DNA from: Bryobacteraceae bacterium
GTDB lineage: Bacteria > Acidobacteriota > Terriglobia > Bryobacterales > Bryobacteraceae
Assembly: GCA_030039005.1 (NCBI GenBank)
Contig: JASHQT010000125.1
Span: 1 to 6,357 of the forward strand
Length of the DNA stretch: 6,357 nt
Direction: 5' to 3'
A program made the position numbers and the translations under genes. Positions 6,329 through 6,357 of the stretch are shown piece by piece. Within the stretch, counting starts at the first letter, position 1. Every line of letters starts with the position of its first letter. The notes under the pieces were generated by a model, which saw nothing but the letters and a program-made list of their open reading frames with translations, did not search any database and was not told where the DNA came from.

Positions 6329-6357
6329 CCTTTGGATGTATGCGATGCCCCAGGTTG

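Overview
The window is GC-rich, gene-dense bacterial DNA holding six protein genes and no RNA gene, insertion sequence or CRISPR array that I can see. The best clue to the host is the gene at 2860-4119. It has the layout of the VWFA-related proteins that are greatly expanded in Acidobacteriota: signal peptide, Pro/Thr-rich linker, 'V.DRNG..V.GL...DF' lead-in, divergent VWA fold, and an 'YLLSYSP...GGFHDIKV...VRTRPGYW' tail. A soil-type acidobacterium of the Solibacter/Bryobacter kind is a reasonable inference; no 16S or other marker is present to prove it.

Left part (1-1518): an alpha/beta hydrolase cut off by the left edge (+ strand) converges tail to tail, with a 7-bp overlap, on a minus-strand gene for an exported BPL_N-type (class I glutamine-amidotransferase-like) protein. 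That gene's start, at 1426, faces a 92-bp divergent intergenic region. This region holds a perfect 17-bp palindrome next to a -10-like hexamer and is the clearest regulatory candidate in the window.

Middle (1519-2859): a MEMO-family protein reads rightward. It has the MEMO core preceded by about 95 residues that look like a PqqD-type winged-helix domain. Its usual partners in the AmmeMemoRadiSam set (AMMECR1 and a radical SAM protein) are not in the window. A 111-bp gap between convergent genes follows, with only a weak terminator-like hairpin.

Right part (2860-6315): a compact minus-strand operon, transcribed right to left as moeA - moaC - mogA - VWFA protein. Gaps are 13 and 25 bp, and the last gene probably overlaps mogA by 29 bp. 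The first three encode molybdenum cofactor enzymes: MoaC makes cyclic pyranopterin monophosphate, MogA adenylylates molybdopterin, and MoeA exchanges AMP for molybdate. The other pathway genes (moaA, moaD, moaE, moeB, mobA) are not in the window. The fourth gene encodes an exported protein with no known Moco role, so its apparent translational coupling to mogA is an oddity.

Nothing here amounts to a proven new system. The items most worth following up are the palindrome in the divergent promoter, the PqqD-like/MEMO fusion, the free-standing exported BPL_N protein, and the VWFA protein with eroded metal-site residues attached to the Moco operon.
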